NCBI RefSeq assembly: GCF_963169125.1
Contig: NC_084794.1
Location: 109,716,358-109,780,357, forward strand
Length of the DNA stretch: 64,000 bases
Direction: 5' to 3'
Source of the DNA: Humulus lupulus
Lineage: Eukaryota > Streptophyta > Magnoliopsida > Rosales > Cannabaceae
Under the pieces are notes generated by a model that was given only the letters and a program-made list of their open reading frames with translations, had not been told where the DNA came from and did not search any database. The stretch's first letter is position 1; every line of letters begins with the position of its first letter. Below, in pieces: positions 11,072-22,311 of the stretch. A program made the position numbers and the translations under genes.

Positions 11072-13629
11072 ATGCCAAGATGTTCAAAGCGACTGAGGGA
11101 GCCACGGGAGGTAGAGGTTCACCTGAACGGAGTCCAGCTGAAGGCCTCCATGAAGGACGCTCCTCCACCCAGAGACGTGGAGCCCCCGAAAGACCCTGAG
11201 GTTCACGGAGGTGATAGGGTGGCCTCGTCACCGGCCGCTCCACCTGGAGGAAGTCCTCCAAGAGCACCACCAGGAAACGCTAACGAGTTCCCTCCTCCAA
11301 AACCACCGCAGGCACCGAACTCCGGCCGGCAGGACCCGGGCCACTCAACCCGTAGGCATGATAAGCATCCCCGGGTCCATTCCGTGAGCTCAAGTTCAAA
11401 GTCTCGGTTCTATGAGGAGGAAATACGTGAACTCCACTGTAAGAACCAAAGGTTGGAAACCACCTTGGAAAACATGCAAGAGGTCCTGAACGACCTGTTG
11501 CAGGGTAAGTCGAGCGTGACCTTGCCTAAGAGGAAGGAGAAGGGCAAGGATGGGGTGGAGACCACTGTACCGGTAGATGATGGGAGAACCCGACATTCAA
11601 CCAGTAACACCCCCCCCGAACGAAGCAATGTGATCACCCTGAACTGCCTAAGCAGGCCCAGAAACCAGCGCCGAGGACCAACGCTGCCCTTCACAATGAG
11701 GAAGAGGTCACCTCTAAAAGAGCCCCCTCAGACTTACGAGAGGATCTCAATAAAAAGAGGGCGGGCAAAGGGACCACGCCCCCTATAGCGCCTCGAGAGG
11801 GCAAGGGAAAGGCGGATCTTAGCCTGTCCGCTTTGAGGGACTCTCTAAGCAAGAGGAGGCAGGACTTGGACACGGAGATGAAGAGCCTGCGAAGCAAGAT
11901 CGTCACCGCATCAGGCGGCCAGATCTATGAGGAAGAATTTGACCATGAGTCGCCCTTCGTAAGGGAGATTCAGGCCATCCGGCTCCCTGCCAACTTTAAG
12001 GAGCCCAATATGACCCCCTACGAAGAGAGCACGGATCCAAAGTACCACCTGGATGCGTTTAATGATCTGATGAAACTGAGGGGAATTAGAAGTGGTGCTA
12101 GGTGCCATTGCTTCGCTGTTACTCTGAAAGGACCCGCCTACAAGTGGTTCAAAAGATTAAGGCCGGGGTCCATCAGATCCTGGCAGCAGTTTTCTGATGA
12201 ATTCCTCCAACAGCACCATGCCGTGTGGGACTACACGATGCCAGGTACCAGCCTGGCCAACGTGAAGCAAGGGGAGAATGAGAGCCTGAAGAGCTACATT
12301 CACCGGTTCAATATGGAGGCCGCAAAAGTGGGAAGCCTAACGCGCCGAGTGTTAAAAATGGCCATTACCGCTGGAGTTCTCCCAGGAAGCAAGTTGTGGG
12401 ACAACATGTTGAAGAGGGAAGTCACCGACTTAGATGACTTCTATGAGGGAGCGCAGAAGTACATCCGCGTGGAGGATGGCCACGCAAACCTGAAGGCAGG
12501 AAAGGAGGAGCCCCACGCGAAGCCCCCAGCTAACGACGGGTCGAATATAGCAAAGAAGAAAAGGGCATACGATGGATCAAGAGATGACCACCAGAGGAAA
12601 ACCAAACATGGGAATGATCACAGGCAAGCGGCTTACACCTACTACACAGACCTCACAGATACCAGGGAGCACATTTACCTCACCAATGAAGATCGAGTTC
12701 CTTTCAAAAGGCCCCCACCAATGAGAAAGGACCGGTCCAAAAGGAACCCTAGTAGATACTGTCAGTACCACAAGGATACCGGTCATACCACGGCAGAGTG
12801 TATCCATTTGAAGGAAGAAATTGAGGAACTCATCCGCAGGGGACATTTGGGCAGGTATGTGCGCAAGGATAACCAGAGGCCAGAAGGAGGAGTGTCCCCG
12901 CCGCGGGCACGTGAGGTGGCCCCGGAAGTGGAAGGGGAGGTCAGGACCATCTTTGGAGGACTAGGATTCGGAGGCGATTCTAGGAAAGGGCGAGACAGGT
13001 ATGCCAAGGAGGCCCGACGAAGTCCACCACATTGTGTTTTAAGTTTGGAGCAACGCCCCCCGAAGAGCTTCAAGGGCGAGAATGACTCAATCACTTTCAC
13101 TGAAGAAGATGCGCAGGGGGTGTACTTTCCTCATAACGACCCCCTGGTGCTAACCGCCCAGCTAGCTAACATGAGGGTACATCGGGTCATGGTGGATAAC
13201 GGGAGCTCCGTGGACATCTTGTATCGACAGGCGCTGGAAAGGATGGGGTTGAGCCTCCTTCACTTAAAGCCTTGCACTACGACTTTGTATGGGTTTACGG
13301 GAGATTCGATGCAACCCCTGGGGACGATCGAATTGGCCCTCACCATGGGGGAGCAACCCAGGAAAACCACCGTAATGGCTAACTTCGTCGTGGTAGATTG
13401 CACCTCAGCCTTCAATGCGGTATTAGGGAGACCTTCTCTGAGAGAATTGAAGGCGATAACTTCTGTGTATCACCTAGCCATGAAATTCCCTACCCCTGGG
13501 GGAGTAGCATGTGTGAAAAGGGAGCAGAAGGAAGTGAGGGAATGCTATAACATGTCCCTCCGCGCAGCCACCAAACCATCCAAGTCAATGACGATGGCTG
13601 TGCCTGAAGGAGCGACTCACATAAGTTAG
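11072..13629 (+). pseudogene. gag-pro: Gag-protease of the TAT-type element, frameshifted, pol missing
   Basis: Gag packages element RNA; the aspartic protease would process the polyprotein. The start is taken at the ATG at 11072, not the TTG-led extension that runs through the primer site. The first frame runs to 11788. The remainder (open from about 11610 and on past 11833 to 13629) is one frame over. The two frames meet at a run of eight C at 11610-11617, so a one-base slip there is the likely break. Counting from 11833: Gag core around residues 90-135 (FAVTLKGPAYKWFKRL), zinc-knuckle-like YCQYHKDTGHTTAEC near 309, and the protease site MVDNGSSVDIL near 450 (D-x-G-S). The frame ends at a TAA (13627-13629) where the reverse transcriptase would normally begin. 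The class is well supported. Confidence 0.85.
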
Positions 13630-14835
13630 ATCCGCACAAGATGGGACAGGTTACATAGCCTCTCGAGAAGTGCTACCAGCAAGGCTTCGGCTCTTAATGC
13701 CAAAAGAACCTATGTTTAGCTTGTTCTTCGTTATTTTAGCTTAAGTAAGAATCAAAGAGGCTACCCTAGGTAGCCTCCTAGTTAGATGTAACCCCCCCCC
13801 CCCTTCTTTTTATTTACAAAGTTAGATGTAAATCGCGTGCTATGAATGAAACTGTTTGCTACTTCCCGTGTTTACTTTCTTCCCTGCACAAGCATCAGCC
13901 AAAGTGCCTGCCGAAATAAATTTCACCAAGCACTTGGGGGGCAAGACAGGGGGCAAGAACATGCAGCCAGCAAAAGGGCTCCTAAAAAGGGACCCTCTAA
14001 CGGAGGATCCTAAAAAGGACCCCTTGCCCTCCTAACTCCTAAAAAGGGACCCTCTAACGGAGGATCCTAAAAAGGACCCTTTGCCTTCCTAACTCCTAAG
14101 GGAGACCCTCTACCAAGAGGACCCTGAAAACAACCCTCCATCAGGAGGACCCCAAAAAGGACCCTTCAACGAGGATCCCAGAGGGACACCCTATATCAGG
14201 GCCTTAAGCGAAGTCCTTACAAGGAATCTCCTGGGATCACAAGGATTAGCTACCCGTGTGAATATCAAGGAGGCCTTAGGGACTTACAAAAAATATATAT
14301 ATGGTAACGATAATAATAAGTCTAGAGCGGCCACCAAGCCGTCTAGCCAATAATGAGTCTAGCCATTATATGGTAACAACAATAATAAGTCTAGAGCGGC
14401 CGCCAAGCCGCCTAGCCAAAAAGGATCCCAAAAGAGACCCTTGTAAAAATATTACTATGCATAATGACGAGAAGGACGCTTCTCGCAACAAGTAATAAGC
14501 GCGCACAAAAATATATAAAAGGATAACTAGGACCCAAGGGGTCAAAATATCCTTATAGAAGCAACCAAGAGGCACCAAAAGAGGTCCCAATGAACCCTCT
14601 CGCATGGGCTCCAAAGGACCTCCAGCCTGGTGGATAAAAGAGGGGAACCAACCAAACCCCCTCATACAGGCTTAAAAGGGCCTCAAATGCAATAGAACAA
14701 GAAATAAACAGCAACACATGTATTTATACATTAGGAAAAAAAAAAGAGTTCTTGAGATAATACAAGAGTTACCAAAAGAAAAGTAGCAGTGATAATAGTA
14801 TTACAAAGTTAAAAAAAAAAAAAACCAAGACTACT
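13630..14835. repeat. Repeat-filled spacer replacing pol
   Basis: No coding potential. It contains a perfect 9-bp stem hairpin (GAGGCTACC, loop CTA, GGTAGCCTC, 13757-13777), a run of twelve C (about 13792-13803), and an internal polypurine-like CTTGGGGGGCAAG (13933-13945). There are two long units of a roughly 57-bp repeat around AGGGACCCTCTAACGGAGGA (about 13978-14095) with decayed further units to 14180, and a roughly 68-bp duplication around AAGTCTAGAGCGGCC (14318-14420). Confidence 0.7.
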
Positions 14836-17305
14836 TCAAGGCCTCCTAAAGTGGGCACTCCACAAGGCCGCTCGGGCAACGGCCTGTTCACCAAAAGAGG
14901 AGAAGTCGAAGTTAGGATCCTGCCTCCACACATTGTAAAGAGCACGATCTATAGACCTGCGCTCGGTGGTGACCCTCTCCGCCTCCAAGGAAGCCCTCTC
15001 CGCCTCCAAGGAAGCATTCTTCTCCTGCGCCGACTATAGTTCGGCCCTAACGGCCTCGGCTTCGGTCTCCAATTGAGAAACCCTCTACTGTGACGCAGCG
15101 GCAGTGGTTTTGACCTCTTGGAGCTCGCGCTCCAAGCGTTTAACCTTGCCCTTTAGCTCCTTGGTCTGGGCCTTTGCTTTCTCCCTCTTTGAGAACAAGT
15201 TGGAAAAATTAGTCTGGGCCTTTGACAACTTGACCTTGGTTTCGTTAAGCTCATTTTCTAGCTCCTGGACCCGGGCTGTAAGACAGTCCCTCTCAGTAGT
15301 AGATGCGGAGAGGGTGCTAGACGTGTCGGCATACCGAAGAGAAACAGTGTAGATCTGCACAAGAAAGTCAATGGTATCAACGATAAGTAACAAAATGAAA
15401 AACACATGTGCATCTATACATAATACTAATCGATGCAAGGTGCAAGAACTCACCCAGGCCGCGGCGCGCCTTAAGGTATCCCCAAGGTCTGGCTGAGTCA
15501 CATTCCCTAGACCCCTCCAGTCGGAAACAAGGAGGCCTGAGGCAATTTGAATATAACGTTGCCCATAAGATGAGGCCATCCTAGTCACCCAAGGCTCCGC
15601 CTTCGTACTGGGAGCATCTTGTTGGATAGGGACGGACGACCCGCTCGCCGAAGCAGGAGGGGGCGCAGGGAAGGAGAAGAACTGAGACCCTGGTAGATTA
15701 GAGGGGGGCTCCGCGAGGTCGATGAAATCAGCCCCTGGTAAGCCAATATCATGAGGAACCTGAGGGAAGGCGTCATAGCCATCAAGGCCAGGGGGAGCAT
15801 AACATCCCGCTGCGACCTGTGGGTCCAGAGATTGAAAGGCCATGTCCTGGTCATAGGAGCCATAGGGGGGGCATCCCCCGGGGGATAGGGGGCGCTGATG
15901 AGATCTCCCACATTCAAGGGGGGCATCCCCCGGCTCCCCCTCGGCCTCACCATCGTGTGGGAATGGCCCAGCCGGCGCAGCCGTAGTCTTCTTAGACCCA
16001 GTAACTGACCACAGGAGCTTGGGGTCAGAGACCGGGGACAGCTGGTGGCGGTTGAGGTTCACCACAGTAAATAGGAACGCCGCCTTCTTCAGGGCGGAGT
16101 CTACATTAATGAGGTTGTTTATGGCCTCCGCCTCCGGCCCAATGACCGAAGGATCAGAAAATTGCTCTGCATGATCCACGCCAATGTCAGTACAAGCAAG
16201 AGTACGAAACAGTAAGTTCTAATAAGAAGAAAAGAAAGACCAGGGTACTTACTAGGGCCGGCGCGAAAGTCTTCACGAACAGAGAGAGGGCCCTCTACCC
16301 AGAAAAAGTCTTGTTTCCAAGACCCTGTGTTGGACACTAAGCCCTCTATCAAGGGGAGCTCGTTGTTGGCCTTCTGTAGGTAGTAGAAGCCCTTGGACTT
16401 GTGCACTGCCATGAGGTTGTACAGGGAGTGCACCTCTTGCGTCGTCGGGGCACGTTCGACTTTTTCCTTGAACCAAATGAAAAGGAAACTTCGAGTCAAC
16501 CAACTGTTGGGTGACAGTTGAAGAGGGGCCAAGTCGAAGCAGTTGAGAACTGCCACAAAAAACGGGTGCAAAGGAATGGTACCACCCGCCTTCAAAATAT
16601 GCTCACTCAAAGCCACATGACCCTTCCTAGGGCGGTCGGCCCGGCATGCCTCCTGAGGAGCATATAGGGTGTATTCTGGAGTGACATGGTAGTGCTTCAC
16701 AATCTCCTTCAATTTTTTCGCAGACACATGTGACACCAGACTGGACGCCAGTAGAGGGGCGTCGTCCTCTTCCTGGACAGACACCTGTCTGCGTGCTTTC
16801 GGCATATCTGCAAAATCAAAAGAAAGTTGTGAGGAAGAGGCAGAACACTTAATCCTCCATTTTTTCTTCCTAGCAGAGTTTTCCATCGAGGGAGCGATGG
16901 TGGAAGCACTAAGCTAGGATAAACTGAGACTAGGGGCTGGGGAGAGGAGCTAGCAGCCCCATGACCGTCATCAGGCGAGGAGGGAGTGGGAGGTTCTGGC
17001 GGAAGGTGTCCCTCCATAAATTCTAGCTCCCACCGCAACTCGAAAAGGGTCTTCCTAAGACGCGCTATATGGTCACTAAGGTCTGGGGGTGAAGGTCCTC
17101 CATCTCCTCTCGACACCGAGTCAATTTCGCTCTCCACAACCCAAATTTTGCGCCTAAGTTCAACAATGTACTCAAGGTGGCGGATACAGGCCTGCCTTAA
17201 GGAGTCATAGTCTTGGTAAGGATTGCCCTCAGGGGACTCTGAATCTGAGGACAGGTCGATAAATTCAGCCCCCGGAGGTATGTTGGACGGGCCATCACTG
17301 GCCAT
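14836..17305 (-). pseudogene. Antisense PF04195-like gene of the TAT element, with introns
   Basis: The gene runs opposite to gag. The start is the ATG at 17305 (MASDGPSNIPPG); an acidic, coiled-coil-prone N-terminus follows. A polypyrimidine acceptor TTTTGATTTTGCAG ends near 16807 and leads into MPKARRQVSVQEE; the matching donor is unclear. The diagnostic stretch with PLHPFF and LAPLQLSPNSW, then GFYYLQKANNE, is in the next segment. A GTAAGT...ATGCAG intron of 86 nt (16167-16252) joins this in phase to the next exon, and a GTGAGT...GTGCAG intron of 99 nt (15355-15453) precedes a long coiled coil (leucine/glutamate-rich, 15090-15330). The frame continues past two in-frame TAG codons (15085-15087, 15034-15036) to a TGA at 14836-14838 through NVWRQDPNFDFSSFG. 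The role is unknown; similar antisense frames are typical of TAT/Ogre-lineage elements. Two stops suggest it is broken or recently decaying. Confidence 0.7.
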
Positions 17306-17765
17306 GAGACCTCGTCCTGAAGGCGAAAAGGGGGTTCACGTATAAACGAGGGAAAGGCTACAAAACACAAAGGAATAGGCTTAATATCTCTAGGTGCAAA
17401 TGCCCTAAATGGCCCACTACAGGGTGTAAAAAAAAAAAAAAGAGGAGGGGCGTGCATATGGTCAAATTCACTACAGGTTCAGGCTAAGGTACCCCATCCC
17501 GAGTACTGCTAGTTTGGACCCGATAAAAATAAAAGAGAAAAGGAAAGAAAATATACCTCAAGCGGTTAAGAGAGTGAAGTTGGGGTCAAAAAGAGGTCGA
17601 GGAGCGAAAAGCACCAAAGGGTCGAAAAGGCGTGTCTGCAAAAATAGGCAAAAAGGATGTGTTAGTCACTAAATAGACACACCATAAAACTAACTCCTAT
17701 GTAAAAAAAAAAATGAAATGAAGTGAAAAAATAAAACAAATGAAACTATGGAAAAAATGGGGTTG

Positions 17766-17828
17766 TGGAGGATTGAACCCCTTACCTCTTGAAAAAGGAA
17801 GGGCTCTCCAAACCACTAAGCCAAAGAA
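17766..17828 (-). other. tRNA-like sequence within the TAT element
   Basis: On the minus strand this reads like an internal RNA polymerase III promoter: GGCTTAGTGGTTTGG (A-box like) and, about 40 bases on, GGTTCAATCC (B-box like), with a plausible anticodon-arm region between. It could be a degenerate tRNA or the head of a SINE captured by the element. Arms do not all pair cleanly, so I do not call a functional tRNA. Confidence 0.4.
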
Positions 17829-17918
17829 GTGAGGTGAAAATATTAGGCCATGCATGAGGGCCTATTTATAAGGATCAAGGTGAATAGTCTACAAGAACAC
17901 CTAAAGGTCCTCTCCTAG

Positions 17919-17931
17919 ACTGGGGGGCAAG
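17919..17931 (+). other. Polypurine tract of the TAT-type element
   Basis: ACTGGGGGGCAAG immediately precedes the 3' LTR start TGTTGAGG at 17932. This is the plus-strand priming site for reverse transcription and has the usual form for this lineage. Confidence 0.85.
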
Positions 17932-19456
17932 TGTTGAGGCCCAAAATAATACGTCCTTGAAAGGCTAAAAGCGTATGCTCAAGTCCCATAGACATTCGAA
18001 AATATGGCTGAGTTGGGGCTAACCCCGAACTGCCATTGCTTCTTAAGCGGCAGCCCCGATGGCCTCACGCTCCTAAGCGTCGTGCGCACCAGCCCATCTC
18101 GCGAGGCCTCCATCCGCGCGCACCAGCCCATGGGCGAGGCCACCCATCTCGCGAGGCCCTCGTCTCGCGAGGCCCCCATCCGCGCGCATCAGACCAAGGG
18201 TGAGGCCACCCATCTCGCGAGGCCTCCATCCGCGCACACCAGCCCATCTCGCGAGGCCTCCATCCGCGCGCACCAGCCATGGGCGAGGCCACCATCTAGC
18301 GAGGCCAACAGTCGGGTGAGGCCGGCAGCGTCTCGCGAAGCCGAGGGATACATCTCTTCGTGGAGCCGCGACAGCCATACAGGGTGCCTCGCTAGGCACC
18401 ATCGAGCGGGGCTGGCGAGGCTAGGGGCATCCCTAGACGTCGATGACAAAGCACTCGGGTGAGGGGCCATGCGAGGGGTGGGTTCCCTCGAGGACGCAAC
18501 ATATTGAGAGCCTCATATAACGAGGCAGAGCACTATATTGAAAGCATGCTTTGTGAGAGCTTCCGAGGAGGCTTGCGCACACCATCGCATGGCCACGCGA
18601 GAGGAGGAGGGCCTCGTGAACCACCAGAGAGTCGCGCCATCAATGGGCCTTCCAAGGGGGCCTTGCGAAGGAGTGTGAGCCACACCACCTTGTGGCCACA
18701 TGAGTGGAGCCATGCACCAAGAGAGCCGCACCACCAAGGGGGGCATCTCGCCACGCATCCTTAGACATCCGTCAAGGCCACACGCCTATCAACCAGACTC
18801 GTGAGTGATCTCGAAAGGCTTCAGGCATCTCGTGCCAAGGACCCAAGATCTCCACCTCTCGCCAGGACCATTACACACACCAAGGGTCCCGTTCCTTACA
18901 TCTTGAGACCCCTATGCTTAGAGGCTCCAGTACGGGTCGAATGGGACATACTTGTACGACCTAGTACTGAGTATGGATACCAGTGCCAGTGAGACTGCTG
19001 GGGTAAGAGTCATGGTCCGTACGTCTACGGCCAAATTTCAGAGCTGACACCACTACCTCCTGCGCCACTACACCTGCCACCACTCATCAGATATGGGTAC
19101 AGACAAGTAGTGGAGGCATTCTCCTGACACCTGCTCCTGTATTGGATGTATGACCACAACCTCTAGAGCCACTCCCCTGACATAGTACTTATGTACCCCA
19201 TGGTCTCCTGGACCACTATGTACCTAAGGCCATTAGAGCCTACTATAAAATGAACTCTAAGACCACCTGAAAGGGGGTTGGGAGTTTTACTGTAGCAAAG
19301 GCTTGAGAGTTAATGAAAGATTGATTGATTTCTCCATTGTTATTCTGTCATAATTCTTGAGTTATTGCTTTGATTTCTATAGCTTCTATTTTTTGACGAT
19401 CCTGACTTGATAATTTCTTCCAACTCAACTTAGTTGACGAGTTCTCACCGTCAACA
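17932..19456 (+). repeat. 3' LTR of the TAT-type element
   Basis: It starts TGTTGAGG and ends GTCAACA, with the duplicated CTTAC straight after. A TATA-like TATAAAA lies at 19244-19250. The CTCGCGAG array here is about 65 bases shorter than in the 5' LTR. The open frames inside duplicate those of the 5' LTR and are not genes. Confidence 0.9.
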
Positions 19457-20245
19457 CTTACCAACCTTGGTGAAGTCCAGGAGATGAGTCGGGTTGGTTC
19501 GTGTGGGGAAGCCACTTACCTAGAAGAAGTGGTCCTTGTAATCCCTTGTGTGGTTCTCTTTGTTGCTCGGAGCCTTATACTTCATCCTCGAGTATGTATG
19601 CTTCGTCAAAGTATAGTACCTGTCCCGTTCATCCTTCTTCGAGCATTGTAGGTAGTTGTTGGTATACAATATCTCAGCTGGAAAGGGAGCGGGCCAGTTC
19701 TGCCTCTTGTATTAAAAAAAAGGTCCGGCCAACACTCAATATCCATTCGGGGATAGCTGGAAAGGAGCTATGCCGATGAACTTTAAAAAGTTGACATAAT
19801 ACTAATGTAGTGGCAAAGTTACACTAGCTTAGAGATGAGACGCGCTCCAAGCCCCAAGGCCGCGGACGCTCTCATGCACTCTCTCGCCCTCCTGAGGCAG
19901 GCACACCCACATGTCACTTATGTCCACCCCCGCAGTGGGTTATGATCCTCTCCTAACCTCTCCGGTGTTTGAGCTTGCTGGGGTCTCCTCCGCCTCGAAT
20001 CCTTCGACGGTGTAGGTTTTTTCCAATGACAAGGAACCCATGTTCACCTCTTCCTTCGAGATGCCATGTCGAAGGGGCCTCTTTGCTGTGAGGGGGTGGT
20101 CTTCCCTTATCACTAGGGCTTGAATACTCTTTGCCACTTGCTTTCCCCTCTCAGAGAGTCTTCCTGCTTCTCGAGCCATCTCTATTATCTCGAAGTCGAA
20201 TGCATAGAATTCCTACTAGTGTAGTTTTTGAAGCTCGTCAGACAT
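19457..20245 (-). pseudogene. 5' half of the decayed PF04195-like gene
   Basis: Reading leftward, a splice-acceptor-like ATGTTTCAG precedes ATGTCTGACGAG at 20245. Coding continues through two TAG codons into MAREAGRLSERGKQVAKS (20179 on). After a broken stretch it reaches NFLKFIGIAPFQLSPNGY near 19770, then AEILYTNNYLQCSKKDERD and ENHTRDYKDHFF near 19530. APFQLSPN matches APLQLSPN of the homologue at 14836-17305, so both belong to the PF04195-like 'putative gypsy type transposon' family. A GTAAGTGG donor-like site follows at 19519. The other half is at 7370-9331. Stops and frame changes make it non-functional. Confidence 0.65.
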
Positions 20246-20301
20246 CTGAAACATGAAACCAAGTAGATAGCATCATGACTTGAAGAAAGATAGGCCAAAA
20301 A

Positions 20302-22311
20302 TGTAATGACCCGACTATTTCTAAGACCTTGGATCATTAAAAACTACTATGACATAACTACTATTTTGAACTACATTCATATGAAATAACATAACTTTAT
20401 TTAAAACCCAAAATATTGTACGAAATGCAAAATATGGTATGGGATCCCATTGTTATAAAACATAACATAAACTTTAAATCAATTGTTTAAAAATACTAAG
20501 TGTGGAAATACATTAAAACATAAATTTAAAGACTTTAAACAACGTCATCCTCAATCTTCCAGCAGTCCATTCAGTTCATTCATCCTCAACACACATGCCG
20601 AGCTGCCACGAATCCTTCCCGCCTTCCATGTTCATTTTCCTGCATCTTTCTAAAAAGAAAGGAATGAGCCTAATGCCCAACAAGGAAAATCTACTAACAA
20701 CATATATCATAAACCATAAACATAAGACTACATCATAAACATATACTATAAAACATATGACTATAAAAATGTATATCATATAGGACTACAATATTAATGG
20801 CCATTAACTCATTAACATTGTATGTGATAAAACCATCTAGGTCCTCTGTCTACTAATCGAGGTAGGTTAGATCACAACTATAGTATATGATAACCCATCT
20901 AGGTCCTCTATCTACTAATTAAGGTAGGGTAAATCATAACTCTAAACCATGAAAATGATCAAAAAAAATTCTTGGGGTTTGCTATCTAAGCAACTATAAG
21001 CCCCAAGTGACTACAAAATATGTTTATACATATATACATAGCACATAACATAAAACATATCAAAACATATAAACACACATAATCTATCCTATTTTCCTTA
21101 CCAAAAACCGGGATATGGAGACAAGAACGGGATTTGGAACACTCATAAAACCAACAATAAGAATCGTGAGCTTCTAAAGAAAAGAGATGAAAAAAGAGAA
21201 CTAAACCATCAAAGTATAAACTTACCGAAAAGAACCTTAAGTTTCAAGAAACTTAAACACCTAACCAAGAATCATAAACAAGAGTTAGGATCTGAAAGAA
21301 AACAAAGAAAACTAAAGAACTATGAAAACTGAACTTAAGGATAAGAATACCTTGGATAACTATGACTTTGATCTACACCTCGATACCGAAATAACACTAT
21401 ATCATACTTCCCAAGTGTTTAGAAAAGCTTAGATTGGAAAAGCTTTTATCCCAAAACCCAAGTGTTTCTCTCTATAGTAATCTTAGCAGCTTGGAGGCTC
21501 TAAAGAATGCTTGAAGAATGAAGGAAATGGCTGAGTACTAGGTCCTATTTATAGAGTTCAAGGAGTGAAACTAACCCCTTTTAATTTGAATAAATAGTTG
21601 AATATAAAATGAAAAAGATTTGAATTTTCGTTCAACAAATGCCCAGAACTCGGTCAAAATCGTTCAAAGGCAGGTCCAAGTGGTTAAGGCTGTTTTCAAA
21701 TTTAAAATCCTCAAGCTTCAAAAAATATATGCCAGGGGCGATATATCGTCTGCCCTGGGCGATATATTGACTAGACCTATATCTTGAGCCTCATTCGTTC
21801 ATTCATGTGAAGTCGACGTGTTTTTTGTATCTCCCGTAGGCGATATATCGACCCCTATAGCTGCGATATATCAGCATACGTCGATATATCAAACACGTAT
21901 TTTCACTTTTTCAGCATATTTTGAATTGATTAAATAGCTTGGACTGAGTCAAAACGTGATCCTAACAGCTGTTGGAAGGTTCTTGAGCTTCTAGATCTTT
22001 CTTTTATTTAAACTATTCATCAAAAATACTTAAATCCTTCATAAACATGATTATGACAAGTGTCACATTCTTAATAATTCTATCTAAACCTTAGGTTATA
22101 ATAAATAATATTTCTAAGACTAGCAATATTAATCAAACCTTATGTTATAATTAATATTTCTAATCTATAGGTTAAACTTATAAAATCCATAACTGTTGCT
22201 ATGAGTTTCCAACTAAGTCTCGGCTTGAACAAAAATCCATGGAAACTAACATACTACAAAATACTACTAACTACTGCTACTATCTAGCTAAGTAAAAATT
22301 CTAGGACACTA
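20302..22311 (-). repeat. Solo LTR of a Tekay-like Ty3/gypsy element
   Basis: It starts TGTAATGACCCGACTATTTC, almost the same as the LTRs at 27858 and 34394, and ends near CTAGGACACTA (compare GGGACTCTACA). No primer site or polypurine tract adjoins it. Both flanks are A-runs, so AAAAA is a plausible but weak target duplication. A minus-strand TATA box lies near 21546-21556 (TATTTATAGAG). It differs from the complete element's LTRs by an extra region at about 21600-21950 holding a CGATATATCG cluster. It sits within the older TAT-derived sequence. Confidence 0.75.

Larger units (their letters stand above)
9412..19456 (+). mobile_element. Complete non-autonomous TAT-type LTR retrotransposon
   Basis: Two direct LTRs (9412-11003 and 17932-19456) flank a 6.9-kb internal region, and the whole is bounded by the 5-bp duplication CTTAC (9407-9411 and 19457-19461). 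A primer-binding site follows the 5' LTR and a polypurine tract (TGGGGGGCAAG) precedes the 3' LTR. The plus strand codes for gag and an aspartic protease. Where reverse transcriptase, RNase H and integrase should follow, the frame ends and repeats begin. An antisense PF04195-like gene fills the 3' part. The two LTRs differ by roughly a dozen to twenty visible substitutions over their last kilobase (counted by eye), so the insertion looks fairly young. It must have been mobilised by enzymes from another element. Confidence 0.9.

Noticed and set aside
11052..11906. Minus-strand frames over gag
   Set aside because: Antisense shadows of the Gag reading frame.
17979..18764. Same set of frames in the 3' LTR
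   Set aside because: Copies of the frames in the 5' LTR; by-products of the repeat.
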